A DNA stretch of 64,000 nucleotides from an uncultured Bacteroides sp. Its GTDB lineage: Bacteria; Bacteroidota; Bacteroidia; Bacteroidales; Bacteroidaceae. This document shows, one piece after another, positions 25,980 to 33,764 of this stretch. The notes beneath the pieces were generated by a model. That model was given only the letters and a program-made list of their open reading frames with translations, was not told the DNA's origin and ran no database searches. The stretch spans positions 372,001 to 436,000 of the forward strand of contig USAN01000001.1 in the NCBI GenBank assembly GCA_900552645.1, in the 5' to 3' direction. A program made the translations under genes and the position numbers. How positions within the stretch are numbered: position 1 is the stretch's first letter; the number at the start of each line of letters is the position of its first letter.

Positions 25980-27215
25980 CTATTGAGCCACCTCCTTATA
26001 TATCTTCTCAATACCTGCAAACTTCTCAGAAAGTCCTTCCATATCGTTGCCAATTTTGCTGTTGGTGATGCGGGCGTAAATCTGTGTTGTTTCAATATTG
26101 GCATGCCCCAGCATTTTGCTAACCGTCTCAATAGGAACACCTTTGGCGAGCGTGACGGTGGTCGAAAATGTGTGCCGGGCAAGATGAAATGTCAAATTCT
26201 TTTTAATTCCGCATACATCGGCTATCTCTTTCAAGTACGCATTTAATTTTTGATTACTGATTACCGGAAGTATTTTACCGTTAGGTAATTTACCCTCATA
26301 CTTTTTGAGAATCATTTTGGGAATATCCAGCAAAGGAACATTTACAGGGGTATTGGTTTTCTTGCGTTTGGTGATAATCCACAGTTTGCCATCAAACGAA
26401 GTACGAATGTTATCTTGGGTCAAAGCCGCCATGTCGCTGTAAGCCAATCCGCAGAAAGAGGAAAACATAAACAAGTCCCGTACCTGTGTCAGCCTTTCGG
26501 AAGCCAGTTTCTTTTTCATAATGATTTTCAGTTCCTCTTCCGACAAATACCCTCTATCCACACGCTCCAACCTAATTTTGTAGTTGGCAAACGGGTCGCC
26601 GACAATCATACCGTTGTTGCGGGCAATAATAATAATGCGTTTGAAAAACTGCATGAATTTGGCGGTGGTGTTTGCACCACATTTGCCAACGGTACGCAAA
26701 TACAACTCGAAGTCTGTAATAAACATCGGGGTTATCTCTTTAATGGATATATCCGACAGATTGTATTTGCGCTGGATAAAGGCTGCAAGATGGCGGCGGG
26801 TTACTTCATACTTCTGATAGGTCGCCGGAGTTTTGGAAATACCTATCAACTGTTTCACATCATCATTGTGTTTCTCAAACAGATTCAGAATAGTGTCGTG
26901 GCTCTCGCTATGCCCCAAAAACTCATTCTTCACCTTTTCGGCGGTAACATAGTTATCCCGGCGTTGCATATCGTGGTAGATGGTGTTTAGAGATACTTTG
27001 ATGTCGTCCAACAACCTGTTTGCTTTCAGAATTTCGGCAGAACGCCCTACGGCTCGCTCGGCTATTGCGTTCCACGCAGTAGGGGGTACGTCAATCTTTG
27101 AATTGAAACGGCTGGCTACGCTATCTACCGTGATACGAACGAAAATTGGGTAATTGCCATTGGCTTTTTGCTTGTCTTTCTTAGCGAAGAAATAGACGGA
27201 AAATGTACTTCTCAT
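25980..27215 (-). CDS. int: Tyrosine recombinase/integrase of the conjugative element
   Basis: 411 residues. There is an N-terminal arm-binding domain, a phage_int_SAM_5-type core-binding domain (about 110-200) and a C-terminal catalytic domain. Visible active-site residues are the Lys in KRKKTNTPVNV, HLARH (HxxR), LGHANIETTQIYARI (His and the nucleophile Tyr). The position of the first catalytic Arg reads FCGLAYSD, with Ala, where many relatives have GLRYSD. IntDOT also lacks this Arg, so activity is still possible. The gene points away from tRNA-Ser, about 270 nt distant, so it marks one end of the element. Confidence 0.88.
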   Translation of the reverse strand: MRSTFSVYFFAKKDKQKANGNYPIFVRITVDSVASRFNSKIDVPPTAWNAIAERAVGRSAEILKANRLLDDIKVSLNTIYHDMQRRDNYVTAEKVKNEFLGHSESHDTILNLFEKHNDDVKQLIGISKTPATYQKYEVTRRHLAAFIQRKYNLSDISIKEITPMFITDFELYLRTVGKCGANTTAKFMQFFKRIIIIARNNGMIVGDPFANYKIRLERVDRGYLSEEELKIIMKKKLASERLTQVRDLFMFSSFCGLAYSDMAALTQDNIRTSFDGKLWIITKRKKTNTPVNVPLLDIPKMILKKYEGKLPNGKILPVISNQKLNAYLKEIADVCGIKKNLTFHLARHTFSTTVTLAKGVPIETVSKMLGHANIETTQIYARITNSKIGNDMEGLSEKFAGIEKIYKEVAQ

Positions 27216-27414
27216 CGGCTCATTTTTTTAGTTACAAAATTACTGTAATTAGTTATTAATGAGCTTCAAGCAGCATCGCCAAATTCGGACAACACTTCGC
27301 CATTTTGGGACTTCGTGTACCCCTTTTCCGGTTTTTTCTGTCGGGGGTACGAGATGGGTTACAAAACCTGTCATTTTGTGGCGAAAACTTGTCTGCCGAC
27401 CTCGCCAAAGAGCA

Positions 27415-27452
27415 TAAAAAAAGCCCCACAATCCATTGAATTTGTGGGACTT
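27415..27452 (-). terminator. Terminator downstream of tRNA-Ser
   Basis: On the minus strand GTCCCACAA and TTGTGGGGC pair, followed by seven T, about 37 nt after the tRNA 3' end. That the tRNA keeps its own terminator suggests the element junction lies between about 27216 and 27415. Confidence 0.8.
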
Positions 27453-27488
27453 GTCTGTTTGTTGTCCGGTTTCGTCCAGACCTATCAG

Positions 27489-27575
27489 CGGAAAGATAGG
27501 GATTCGAACCCTAGGAACAGTTACCCGTTCACCGCATTTCGAGTGCGGCCCATTCGACCACTCTGGCATCTTTCC
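27489..27575 (-). tRNA. tRNA-Ser (anticodon CGA)
   Basis: 87 nt class II tRNA on the minus strand. The acceptor stem GGAAAGA pairs with TCTTTCC, the anticodon stem CCGCA/TGCGG encloses loop CTCGAAA with anticodon CGA (reads UCG), a long variable arm is present, and the T-loop reads GGTTCGAATCC. CCA is not encoded. tRNA-Ser genes are common integration targets, but I found no second copy of its 3' end in the window. Confidence 0.95.
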
Positions 27576-27818
27576 TTTTGGTTTATTCTAGATAGTGGAT
27601 GCAAATTTATATCTTTTTTGAAAAGTTGTTTAATAATGACTAATAAAATTAATAAAAATTTTTTTTATTAATTTTATCTTCAAATATGTAATTATTTCTT
27701 TCGTGTATTTTGTTGATTTATAAATATATACGGTAATGTGTTTTGTCGATTTTACTATGTCATTCATTATATATTGCCAAATATTTAGTATAATATATCT
27801 TGATGCATATATGTTATT

Positions 27819-28943
27819 TTATCGACTTGTCCCTATTATGTATTTGCTCCATGGTAGTAACGATATTAGTTTTGTACTGGCTACGCAACAAATGAAAGTT
27901 AGCAAGCCAATTATTGGTATAGACAGGTATACAGGTAGGATAGGGTTGGCTACATCGCCGTTTATGAACAATGGTGCAATATTGCTCAGGAAGAACATAT
28001 GTATAAGATATATTCCGAACGATAAATCGGCTATAAGTGCAATTATCTTAGGAGTCTTTTTTAACTCTATGCACGTAAAAAGAAGAAAAGCTCCGAAAGT
28101 TGCACATAGTACATTGGGTGTGCAAAATTCCCAAGCCCATTCTAACATAGGTGTTTCTATATTAATTCCCGGAACGCCTTTATACCAGAACGACCATCCT
28201 GTAAAGATAGATCCTGCCAAAAAGCATATAAGGCCTACTGTAAAGCGTTTCTTACGAGGCCAATTTAAATGGAAACGAATATAATGTGCAAGAACAAGAT
28301 AACCAAGATAACCCGAACAATACCATAGCATCCCAAAACCATTCCAAAAACATTCGCCCAATATTTCGGGAGTAACGAATCTATGTACCCATGGCATGAA
28401 GCATGAAATGGAAAAAAGGCCTATAAATATAAGCTCATCTTTGGCTTTGGAATTCTGTAGCCAAGGAGATACTATAGGTATAATTATATAAAGACTTATA
28501 AGAGGATACATAAACCAAAGATGACCCGCCATTGAAGGAAAATTCCATGGAATTGTTTTCAAATCATTAAATGATTGTTCCCAACTCATACCACCCCATA
28601 GAAGTGGTAATACTGCATATAGAAGCATAAAAATTATAGTGGGAGGAAGAATGCGAGAAAAGCGATGTTTGTAAAAGTCTACCATAGAGACTCCTGGTTT
28701 CATGGGAACCAGCAGAAATGCTGATACTATCATAAACAGAGGCACACAGGTGCGAGATAGAAATCCATCGTAAAAGGATACCCAAAAACGATTGCTTTCA
28801 TTGGCCAACATAGACATATTGCCTGCAAGTCCTGATGAGTCGGCTGCATAGAAATTTTCACTAGAATGTACAAATATCACTAATAAACATGCTATAGCGC
28901 GTATGAAATCTACGAATATTATTCGTTGGTTTGTGTTGTTCAT
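27819..28943 (-). CDS. Acyltransferase 3 family membrane protein
   Basis: 374 residues with about ten hydrophobic segments. The N-terminus FVDFIRAIACLLVIFVHS contains the family-typical helix with the conserved His (R/K-x10-H pattern). Such OafA/YrhL-like enzymes transfer acyl groups, often acetyl, onto surface polysaccharides or other exported compounds in the inner membrane. It stands between tRNA-Ser and yjbQ. The 243 bp gap up to the tRNA is very AT-rich and shows no gene. The substrate cannot be predicted. Confidence 0.85.
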   Translation of the reverse strand: MNNTNQRIIFVDFIRAIACLLVIFVHSSENFYAADSSGLAGNMSMLANESNRFWVSFYDGFLSRTCVPLFMIVSAFLLVPMKPGVSMVDFYKHRFSRILPPTIIFMLLYAVLPLLWGGMSWEQSFNDLKTIPWNFPSMAGHLWFMYPLISLYIIIPIVSPWLQNSKAKDELIFIGLFSISCFMPWVHRFVTPEILGECFWNGFGMLWYCSGYLGYLVLAHYIRFHLNWPRKKRFTVGLICFLAGSIFTGWSFWYKGVPGINIETPMLEWAWEFCTPNVLCATFGAFLLFTCIELKKTPKIIALIADLSFGIYLIHMFFLSNIAPLFINGDVANPILPVYLSIPIIGLLTFICCVASTKLISLLPWSKYIIGTSR

Positions 28944-29114
28944 GGTATATAAATAAAATTATGTAGTTTGTGTTTATAAAATTATTATCTGTAAAATCTA
29001 CTTTTATAATAGAAATAATGTGATATACTACTATACAATTTCTATCATAAAAGTATGATATACAAAAATAGCAAAACTAATTAAAGCAAAAGGATAAAGT
29101 CTGTAAAAACCTCT

Positions 29115-29528
29115 TCACTCGCCTGATATAGTAGCGATAATTTTTCGTGGTCCACCATAATCTCTAAATTCACAGAGATAAATACCTTGCCATGTACCCA
29201 TGTTTAGTTTCCCATTGGTAATGGGGATAGATAACGATGAACCGATGATGCTGCATTTTGCATGAGCCGGCATATCGTCCAAGCCCTCAAGTATGTGTTC
29301 GTAATATGGTTCTCCTTCTTTTATCAAATGATTAAATATGTTTTCCATATCTACACGTACATCAGGGTCTGCGTTCTCATTTATTGATAGAGCGCAACTG
29401 GTATGTTGTATAAAAAGGTGGAGTAAGCCAATTTTTGGCAAGAGGGGGAGTTGCTGATATATTTCACCGGTAATCAAATGAAATCCCCTTCGTCGTTCTT
29501 TAAGTATAAATTCTTTTTGTGACCACAT
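29115..29528 (-). CDS. yjbQ: YjbQ family protein (UPF0047)
   Basis: 137 residues, the usual family length. Conserved segments are GLLHLFIQHTSCALSINENAD, HAKCSIIGSSLSIPI and LGTWQ-like MGTWQGIYLCEFRD near the C-terminus. Members form small trimers with a metal site and have been reported to have thiamine phosphate synthase side activity. The physiological role is uncertain. It lies 103 nt after the AlkZ-like gene on the same strand, so co-transcription is possible. Confidence 0.9.
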   Translation of the reverse strand: MWSQKEFILKERRRGFHLITGEIYQQLPLLPKIGLLHLFIQHTSCALSINENADPDVRVDMENIFNHLIKEGEPYYEHILEGLDDMPAHAKCSIIGSSLSIPITNGKLNMGTWQGIYLCEFRDYGGPRKIIATISGE

Positions 29529-29631
29529 ATAAAAAGTATAATTATTATGTTAGTATATATAAATAGCAATTCTGTTCTGGATAATTGCTTACATTAATTT
29601 GTCTGATTGCTTACAATGCTTTATACTACTC

Positions 29632-30669
29632 TTACCATTTTATTTTTTGTTCTGTGTATCTCAACCACTCTTTGTTTAATTCAATGGTATAGTCGGTTTC
29701 AAACATTTCAGTATGCAAAGTGCTTTTGTGCGGACTCCAATTTCCACATATCACTCCGTCTGTTGCAATTATAGGATAGAATATTCCACTGTTATTATGT
29801 GCATGGTGTCTATATTCAGGAGGAAGAACTACATCTCGGCTTTTATATCCAATAAGGTACTCATCGAAAGGAGGTATAAGATGGGTACTTCCTTTACGAA
29901 AACCTTTTGTACGACAACTATCCAACAGATAAAAATCTCGTCCCTTCCACGATTCTTTATAGAGTTTATCATTTAGTAGCTGAATACCTTTTTTACAATC
30001 GCCGGCATTAAGTCCTGACCACCATACATAATCCTCTAAGGTTGCAGGACTACGACTTTGAAAATATTTAGTAGTTAGCAACGCCAACGCCTCATCTCTG
30101 CTTATAGATTGAGTTGGATTTATCTTATTCGAAGTAAGACAATAGGTTGCTTTGCTTGGATGTAAATCGCCACTAACCAAATATCCATTAAATTCGGCCA
30201 TGCGAATGTGATATGAAATGCGATGATCGTCTATAACTATTCCATTCCTTACCAATGAATCTGTAATATCGTCTTTAGTTACATTGGTTTTGGCTCCTAT
30301 TGTCTCTTCTATTATTTTGCGAACCAATAATTGTTCATCTTCTGGTATGCTTATCTTGTTAGATTTCATCCATCCTTTCAATGTAGAAATACTTTTAGGC
30401 GCACATAGTTCCAACATCCACCTATAGTCGCTATTAGTAATTAATTGCCATGTACATCTTAGCAGATGCATTCGTATAATTTCACCGCTGTTATAAGCAT
30501 TCTTAAATGCCTCTTCAGATGGTTTTTGGGTTCGCATAGTTACAGCCCATCTCATCATGCGGTAGTCTTGGGCTTGCATTGCTGCAAGATGATAAACTAC
30601 GTCTGCCGGATTAGTGAACTGCTGACCAATAAGTTGTTGATTCAAAAGACGTATGGCAATAGGATTCAT
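29632..30669 (-). CDS. Winged-helix DNA glycosylase-like protein (AlkZ/YcaQ family)
   Basis: 345 residues. The N-terminal AAMQAQDYRMMRWAV contains a QxQ motif at the place of the catalytic QxQ/QxD of AlkZ and YcaQ, and IIRMHLLRCTWQLI matches the next conserved helix. The C-terminal region includes FDEYLIGYKSRD and a beta-rich end. The family (DUF1006/HTH_42) includes glycosylases that remove alkylated or cross-linked bases. The motif suggests activity, but the substrate is unknown. It is preceded by a 62-residue gene on the same strand with a 58 nt gap. Confidence 0.8.
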   Translation of the reverse strand: MNPIAIRLLNQQLIGQQFTNPADVVYHLAAMQAQDYRMMRWAVTMRTQKPSEEAFKNAYNSGEIIRMHLLRCTWQLITNSDYRWMLELCAPKSISTLKGWMKSNKISIPEDEQLLVRKIIEETIGAKTNVTKDDITDSLVRNGIVIDDHRISYHIRMAEFNGYLVSGDLHPSKATYCLTSNKINPTQSISRDEALALLTTKYFQSRSPATLEDYVWWSGLNAGDCKKGIQLLNDKLYKESWKGRDFYLLDSCRTKGFRKGSTHLIPPFDEYLIGYKSRDVVLPPEYRHHAHNNSGIFYPIIATDGVICGNWSPHKSTLHTEMFETDYTIELNKEWLRYTEQKIKW

Positions 30670-30727
30670 AGTTTTATGATTTTGTCAGATTAAGTATCAT
30701 CATAATAAGATGTTCTTACCGGTTATC

Positions 30728-30916
30728 TTATTTCAAATGGTATTTTATTTTCATCTCTTCCTGTTCTTCTGGCGTAAGGCTTTTCATATATGCTTTCCAT
30801 CCTGGACAAAACCTAGTATGCCAATGCCAAAAACGCGATATTAACGATTCAGGATTTTCTTCGTATTTTCTTCGCATCTTGCAATCTGTGCATGGAATAT
30901 TACTTTTCTTTTTCAT
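30728..30916 (-). CDS. Small conserved-looking Cys-containing protein
   Basis: 62 residues beginning with a Lys-rich stretch, then PCTDCKMRRKYEENP with a CxxC, a Trp/His-rich segment FWHWHTRFCPGWKAY and a charged C-terminus. The two Cys plus further Cys/His could bind a metal. Short proteins like this are common in Bacteroidales, but I do not know a function. It is the first gene of a minus-strand group leading to the AlkZ-like gene. Confidence 0.65.
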   Translation of the reverse strand: MKKKSNIPCTDCKMRRKYEENPESLISRFWHWHTRFCPGWKAYMKSLTPEEQEEMKIKYHLK

Positions 30917-31211
30917 TTTGATGATAAATTATATTTGTTTTGGCTTCTTCATTATGATTGATAATAATAGCTAAATCTTTCTTATTAATTTAAATATTGA
31001 AATTGATCTATATTAAGCTGTTAATTATTTTACAGTCATAGTTTTATGCTGTTACCAAAGATATGCAAAGTTATACTTATTTGTTGTAACCATACTTGTA
31101 AAAAAGGATATTCTTTAGATTTAAATTTACAGCTAAGTATAATGCTTAATTATAACTCTTAAATCTCTCTTTTTCAGTAGCTTTAGATATACTCCGATTT
31201 TCACGCCACAA

Positions 31212-31278
31212 AAATTATTTTTTACGCCATAAAAAATAATTTGACCGCGTAAAAAAAATATTTTTACGCGGTCAAATT
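31212..31278. repeat. Two overlapping perfect hairpins
   Basis: Hairpin A: arms 31212-31224 and 31230-31242 (13 bp perfect, loop CGCCA). Hairpin B: arms 31238-31255 and 31261-31278 (18 bp perfect, loop AAATA), containing TTTGACCGCGT. The right arm of A overlaps the left arm of B by 5 nt, so the two fully formed hairpins exclude each other. The word TACGC occurs in several places. They lie in the 473 bp gap 30917-31389, which holds no gene I can support. Confidence 0.85.
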
Positions 31279-31336
31279 TAGGTATAAAACGAAGCAGCTG
31301 AAATGTACTGAATTTAGTAACGCTTTTTCTTAAAAC

Positions 31337-31382
31337 GTAAAGCAGTTAACGGGTTGTATTTATTATATCTGAACCGCTTTAC
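31337..31382 (-). terminator. Probable terminator of the endonuclease/phosphatase-family gene
   Basis: GTAAAGCAGTT (31337-31347) pairs with AACCGCTTTAC (31372-31382) with one mismatch, directly after the minus-strand stop at 31390. The loop is large (24 nt) and on the minus strand the stem is followed by GTTTTAAG, so it is of moderate quality. Confidence 0.55.
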
Positions 31383-31389
31383 ATATTTA

Positions 31390-32259
31390 TTAAAATTTAG
31401 CTTTAATCATTATAGGAAAGTGATCGGAAGGGTATCTTCCATTTTCCATATCATTAAGAGTGCCATATTTATTTACTATAATATTGTCGGTTACCCATAT
31501 GTAATCTATTCGAGGATTAGTTTCGGCTGCTGGCTTGAATGCATTGAAGGTGCCGTAAGTGCCGTAAGGTTTCTGACGACTCACTTTATATGAATCTTTC
31601 AGCATACCATCCTGCTCTATTATTTTCATAGGTTCTTCATCGGGCGAAGCATTAAAATCGCCTGTTACGAATACTGGTACATTCTTATCGGCTATAGTAC
31701 GAATTTTCTTAAGGAGCAATTTGCTTGATTCTCGTCGTGCTACTTTTCCCTCATGATCGTAGTGCGAGTTGAACATTAAGAATACTTTACCACTTTTAAT
31801 ATCTCGGAATTTTCCCCATGAACATATGCGGTTGCAGCATGTAGCGTCCCAACCCAAACCCGGAACATCGGGTGTTTCGGAATACCAGAAGTTGCCCGAA
31901 TCAAGTAGCTGCAGTTTGCTTTTTTTGTAGAATATAGCCGAATGTTCGCCTGCATCTTTTCCATCATCTCGGCCTACACCTACATAGTCGTAGTCGCTCA
32001 TTTCCTTAAGATTGTCTAGCATATGTTTGAATCCTTCTTGTGTTCCAAATATGTCAAAGTCATAAAAGCGGATCAAATCTTTCATGGATTCTTTTCGATA
32101 TGGCCATGCATTAAGGCTATCCGATTTGGTATCCATGCGCAGGTTATAAGATGCAACATTTACAGAGGCTACTTTCCTGTTTTTTTCTGCATTACAGTTA
32201 AATGTAATCATGCTACATAGAATTAGAATAGCGAGAACTAATAGATTTTTGTTTTTCAT
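31390..32259 (-). CDS. Exported endonuclease/exonuclease/phosphatase family protein
   Basis: 289 residues with a signal peptide (LLVLAILILCSMITFNCNA, possibly a lipoprotein with Cys in FNC). The catalytic motifs of the EEP fold are visible: ASYNLRMD (Asn), GTQEG (Glu), NSHYDHEG (His), TGDFNASP (Asp/Asn), RIDYIW and the terminal PSDHFPI (Asp-His). It is a Mg-dependent phosphodiesterase or phosphatase acting in the periplasm or at the surface. Length and signal peptide point to a single-domain hydrolase. Bacteroides relatives are annotated as secreted endonuclease or sphingomyelinase-like. Confidence 0.85.
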   Translation of the reverse strand: MKNKNLLVLAILILCSMITFNCNAEKNRKVASVNVASYNLRMDTKSDSLNAWPYRKESMKDLIRFYDFDIFGTQEGFKHMLDNLKEMSDYDYVGVGRDDGKDAGEHSAIFYKKSKLQLLDSGNFWYSETPDVPGLGWDATCCNRICSWGKFRDIKSGKVFLMFNSHYDHEGKVARRESSKLLLKKIRTIADKNVPVFVTGDFNASPDEEPMKIIEQDGMLKDSYKVSRQKPYGTYGTFNAFKPAAETNPRIDYIWVTDNIIVNKYGTLNDMENGRYPSDHFPIMIKAKF

Positions 32260-32505
32260 GTTAATAATATATTGGTTTAGTACAGCAAAAATAATCTATA
32301 TATGTTATAACTCGGTGTAACCTCTATACTTTTTATAAATATATTAAGTATATATTATGAAAATTATAGTAAATGATATACGTTTTATAAATAATTGAGT
32401 ATAATGTATAAAATTAACCATATAGTCAAAATATATAGTTGCTTTGATACTTTTTTTACCTAGTTTGGAATAAACTATAAATAATTATGGGCTTTTAAGT
32501 TGTAA

Positions 32506-32537
32506 TTTGTTACAAATGTGGTAGCCTTCTATTTTTG
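32506..32537 (+). promoter_or_regulatory. Promoter of the porin-like gene
   Basis: TTTG at 32506-32509, 20 nt spacer, TATTTTTG at 32530-32537, a full consensus match. The transcript would begin around 32544, leaving a leader of only about 20 nt before the non-ATG start. The remaining 32260-32505 gap is AT-rich without a gene. Confidence 0.75.
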
Positions 32538-32563
32538 TATCCAATAAACCAAAACCAAGTATT

Positions 32564-33667
32564 TTGACTGTGAACATTAATAGAAGATTGTTTTTAGGAT
32601 CCCTTGTATTGGGATTGTTCTTAACAAATATAAACGCAACAGAGCTAAACAGTGATAGTGTAAAAGTAGAAAATAAACCTCTTATAAGTAACGTCGAGGC
32701 TAGATTCATGCTTAGAAGTGAAGTAAGGGGAAATTTTGAAGGCGATGAAACCGACGTAAACTTTATAAATAAGCCTGCTATGGTTAGTCTGGGATTCGAT
32801 ATGGGAAGCAAGTTTGCATTCTATAGTCGCTATCGATTTGATTTTCCTACCACTATCCAGTCCGATGGTACTCCGGTATCACTATTGGCATTCAATGTGC
32901 AATATAAACCTATGGAAAATTTAAAGTTTGTAGTAGGAAAGCAGGTTATGCTACAGGGTTCGTGGGAGTTTGAATACAATCCAATAGATATATTCTACTA
33001 CTCACTGATGGGAAATCATATACAAGGATTCGTAACAGGTGGGGCGGCTCACTATACAGTGGGTAAGCAACATATGGCACTGCAGGTAAGCAAGGTCGTA
33101 GATTCCGACTATACATGGAATGGAAGCAAAAATGCATGGAATGCTACATTGTATTATGCAGGCAATATAGGAAATGAATTCTATAAGCCTATATGGTCTT
33201 ATACCTATACTTATGCAGGCAACAATAAGAGTCTTCATAACTTCATGATTGGAAATCAGTTCAATATAAACCGCCTTAAGCTAGAGTGCGATTTGATGGC
33301 ACAGAACTCTTTTAGACATTATAGAAGTGAAAATGAAAGTGCAGCCGACATACAGAGAAAAACATCCGAATATTCAATAGTCGGATTTGCCGAATATGCT
33401 TTCCCGGGTGATAAATTCCTTCTGGCAGGGAAATATGCTTACGATAAAAGAAAAGATGCTGAAAGTAATGATGTTATAACCAAAGAACAGACCATATCCA
33501 TGCAACTAAGATATAAATTGTCACAAAAATACGGACTTACTCTTCATGGTGCAGCAGCTTATCGCATATCCGATACACCTGAAAAATATCAGTATAGTTT
33601 TTCTGATATAGATAAGAAAATGTTTAATATTGGTATAACATGGGATTTTAAATATAAACATAATTAA
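32564..33667 (+). CDS. Outer-membrane beta-barrel, porin-like, non-ATG start
   Basis: About 367 residues with a signal peptide (LVLGLFLTNINA) and many alternating hydrophobic strands rich in Tyr/Phe, such as FAFYSRYRFDFP and AEYAFPGDKFLLAGKYAYD. It ends in a hydrophobic strand. It resembles phosphate-selective porin O/P-type barrels of Bacteroidetes. There is no in-frame ATG near the start. The frame is closed by a TAG at 32522-32524, so translation must begin at TTG 32564 or GTG 32570, which fits the promoter position. It is followed by a sensor kinase gene on the same strand after 97 nt. Confidence 0.75.
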   Translation: MTVNINRRLFLGSLVLGLFLTNINATELNSDSVKVENKPLISNVEARFMLRSEVRGNFEGDETDVNFINKPAMVSLGFDMGSKFAFYSRYRFDFPTTIQSDGTPVSLLAFNVQYKPMENLKFVVGKQVMLQGSWEFEYNPIDIFYYSLMGNHIQGFVTGGAAHYTVGKQHMALQVSKVVDSDYTWNGSKNAWNATLYYAGNIGNEFYKPIWSYTYTYAGNNKSLHNFMIGNQFNINRLKLECDLMAQNSFRHYRSENESAADIQRKTSEYSIVGFAEYAFPGDKFLLAGKYAYDKRKDAESNDVITKEQTISMQLRYKLSQKYGLTLHGAAAYRISDTPEKYQYSFSDIDKKMFNIGITWDFKYKHN

Positions 33668-33764
33668 TCATTATTAATTATATTTAGACTAAATATTGTA
33701 TATTTACGAAATCTTTTAAAAAGATAGGTGTTTTTTGTGAAAATAAACTTATACAATATTATTT

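Noticed and set aside
27249..27569. 106-codon frame on the minus strand
   Set aside because: It runs through the tRNA-Ser gene and its terminator, so it is not a protein gene.
31212..31278. CRISPR-like repeats
   Set aside because: There are only two different palindromes, no spacers of regular length and no cas genes.
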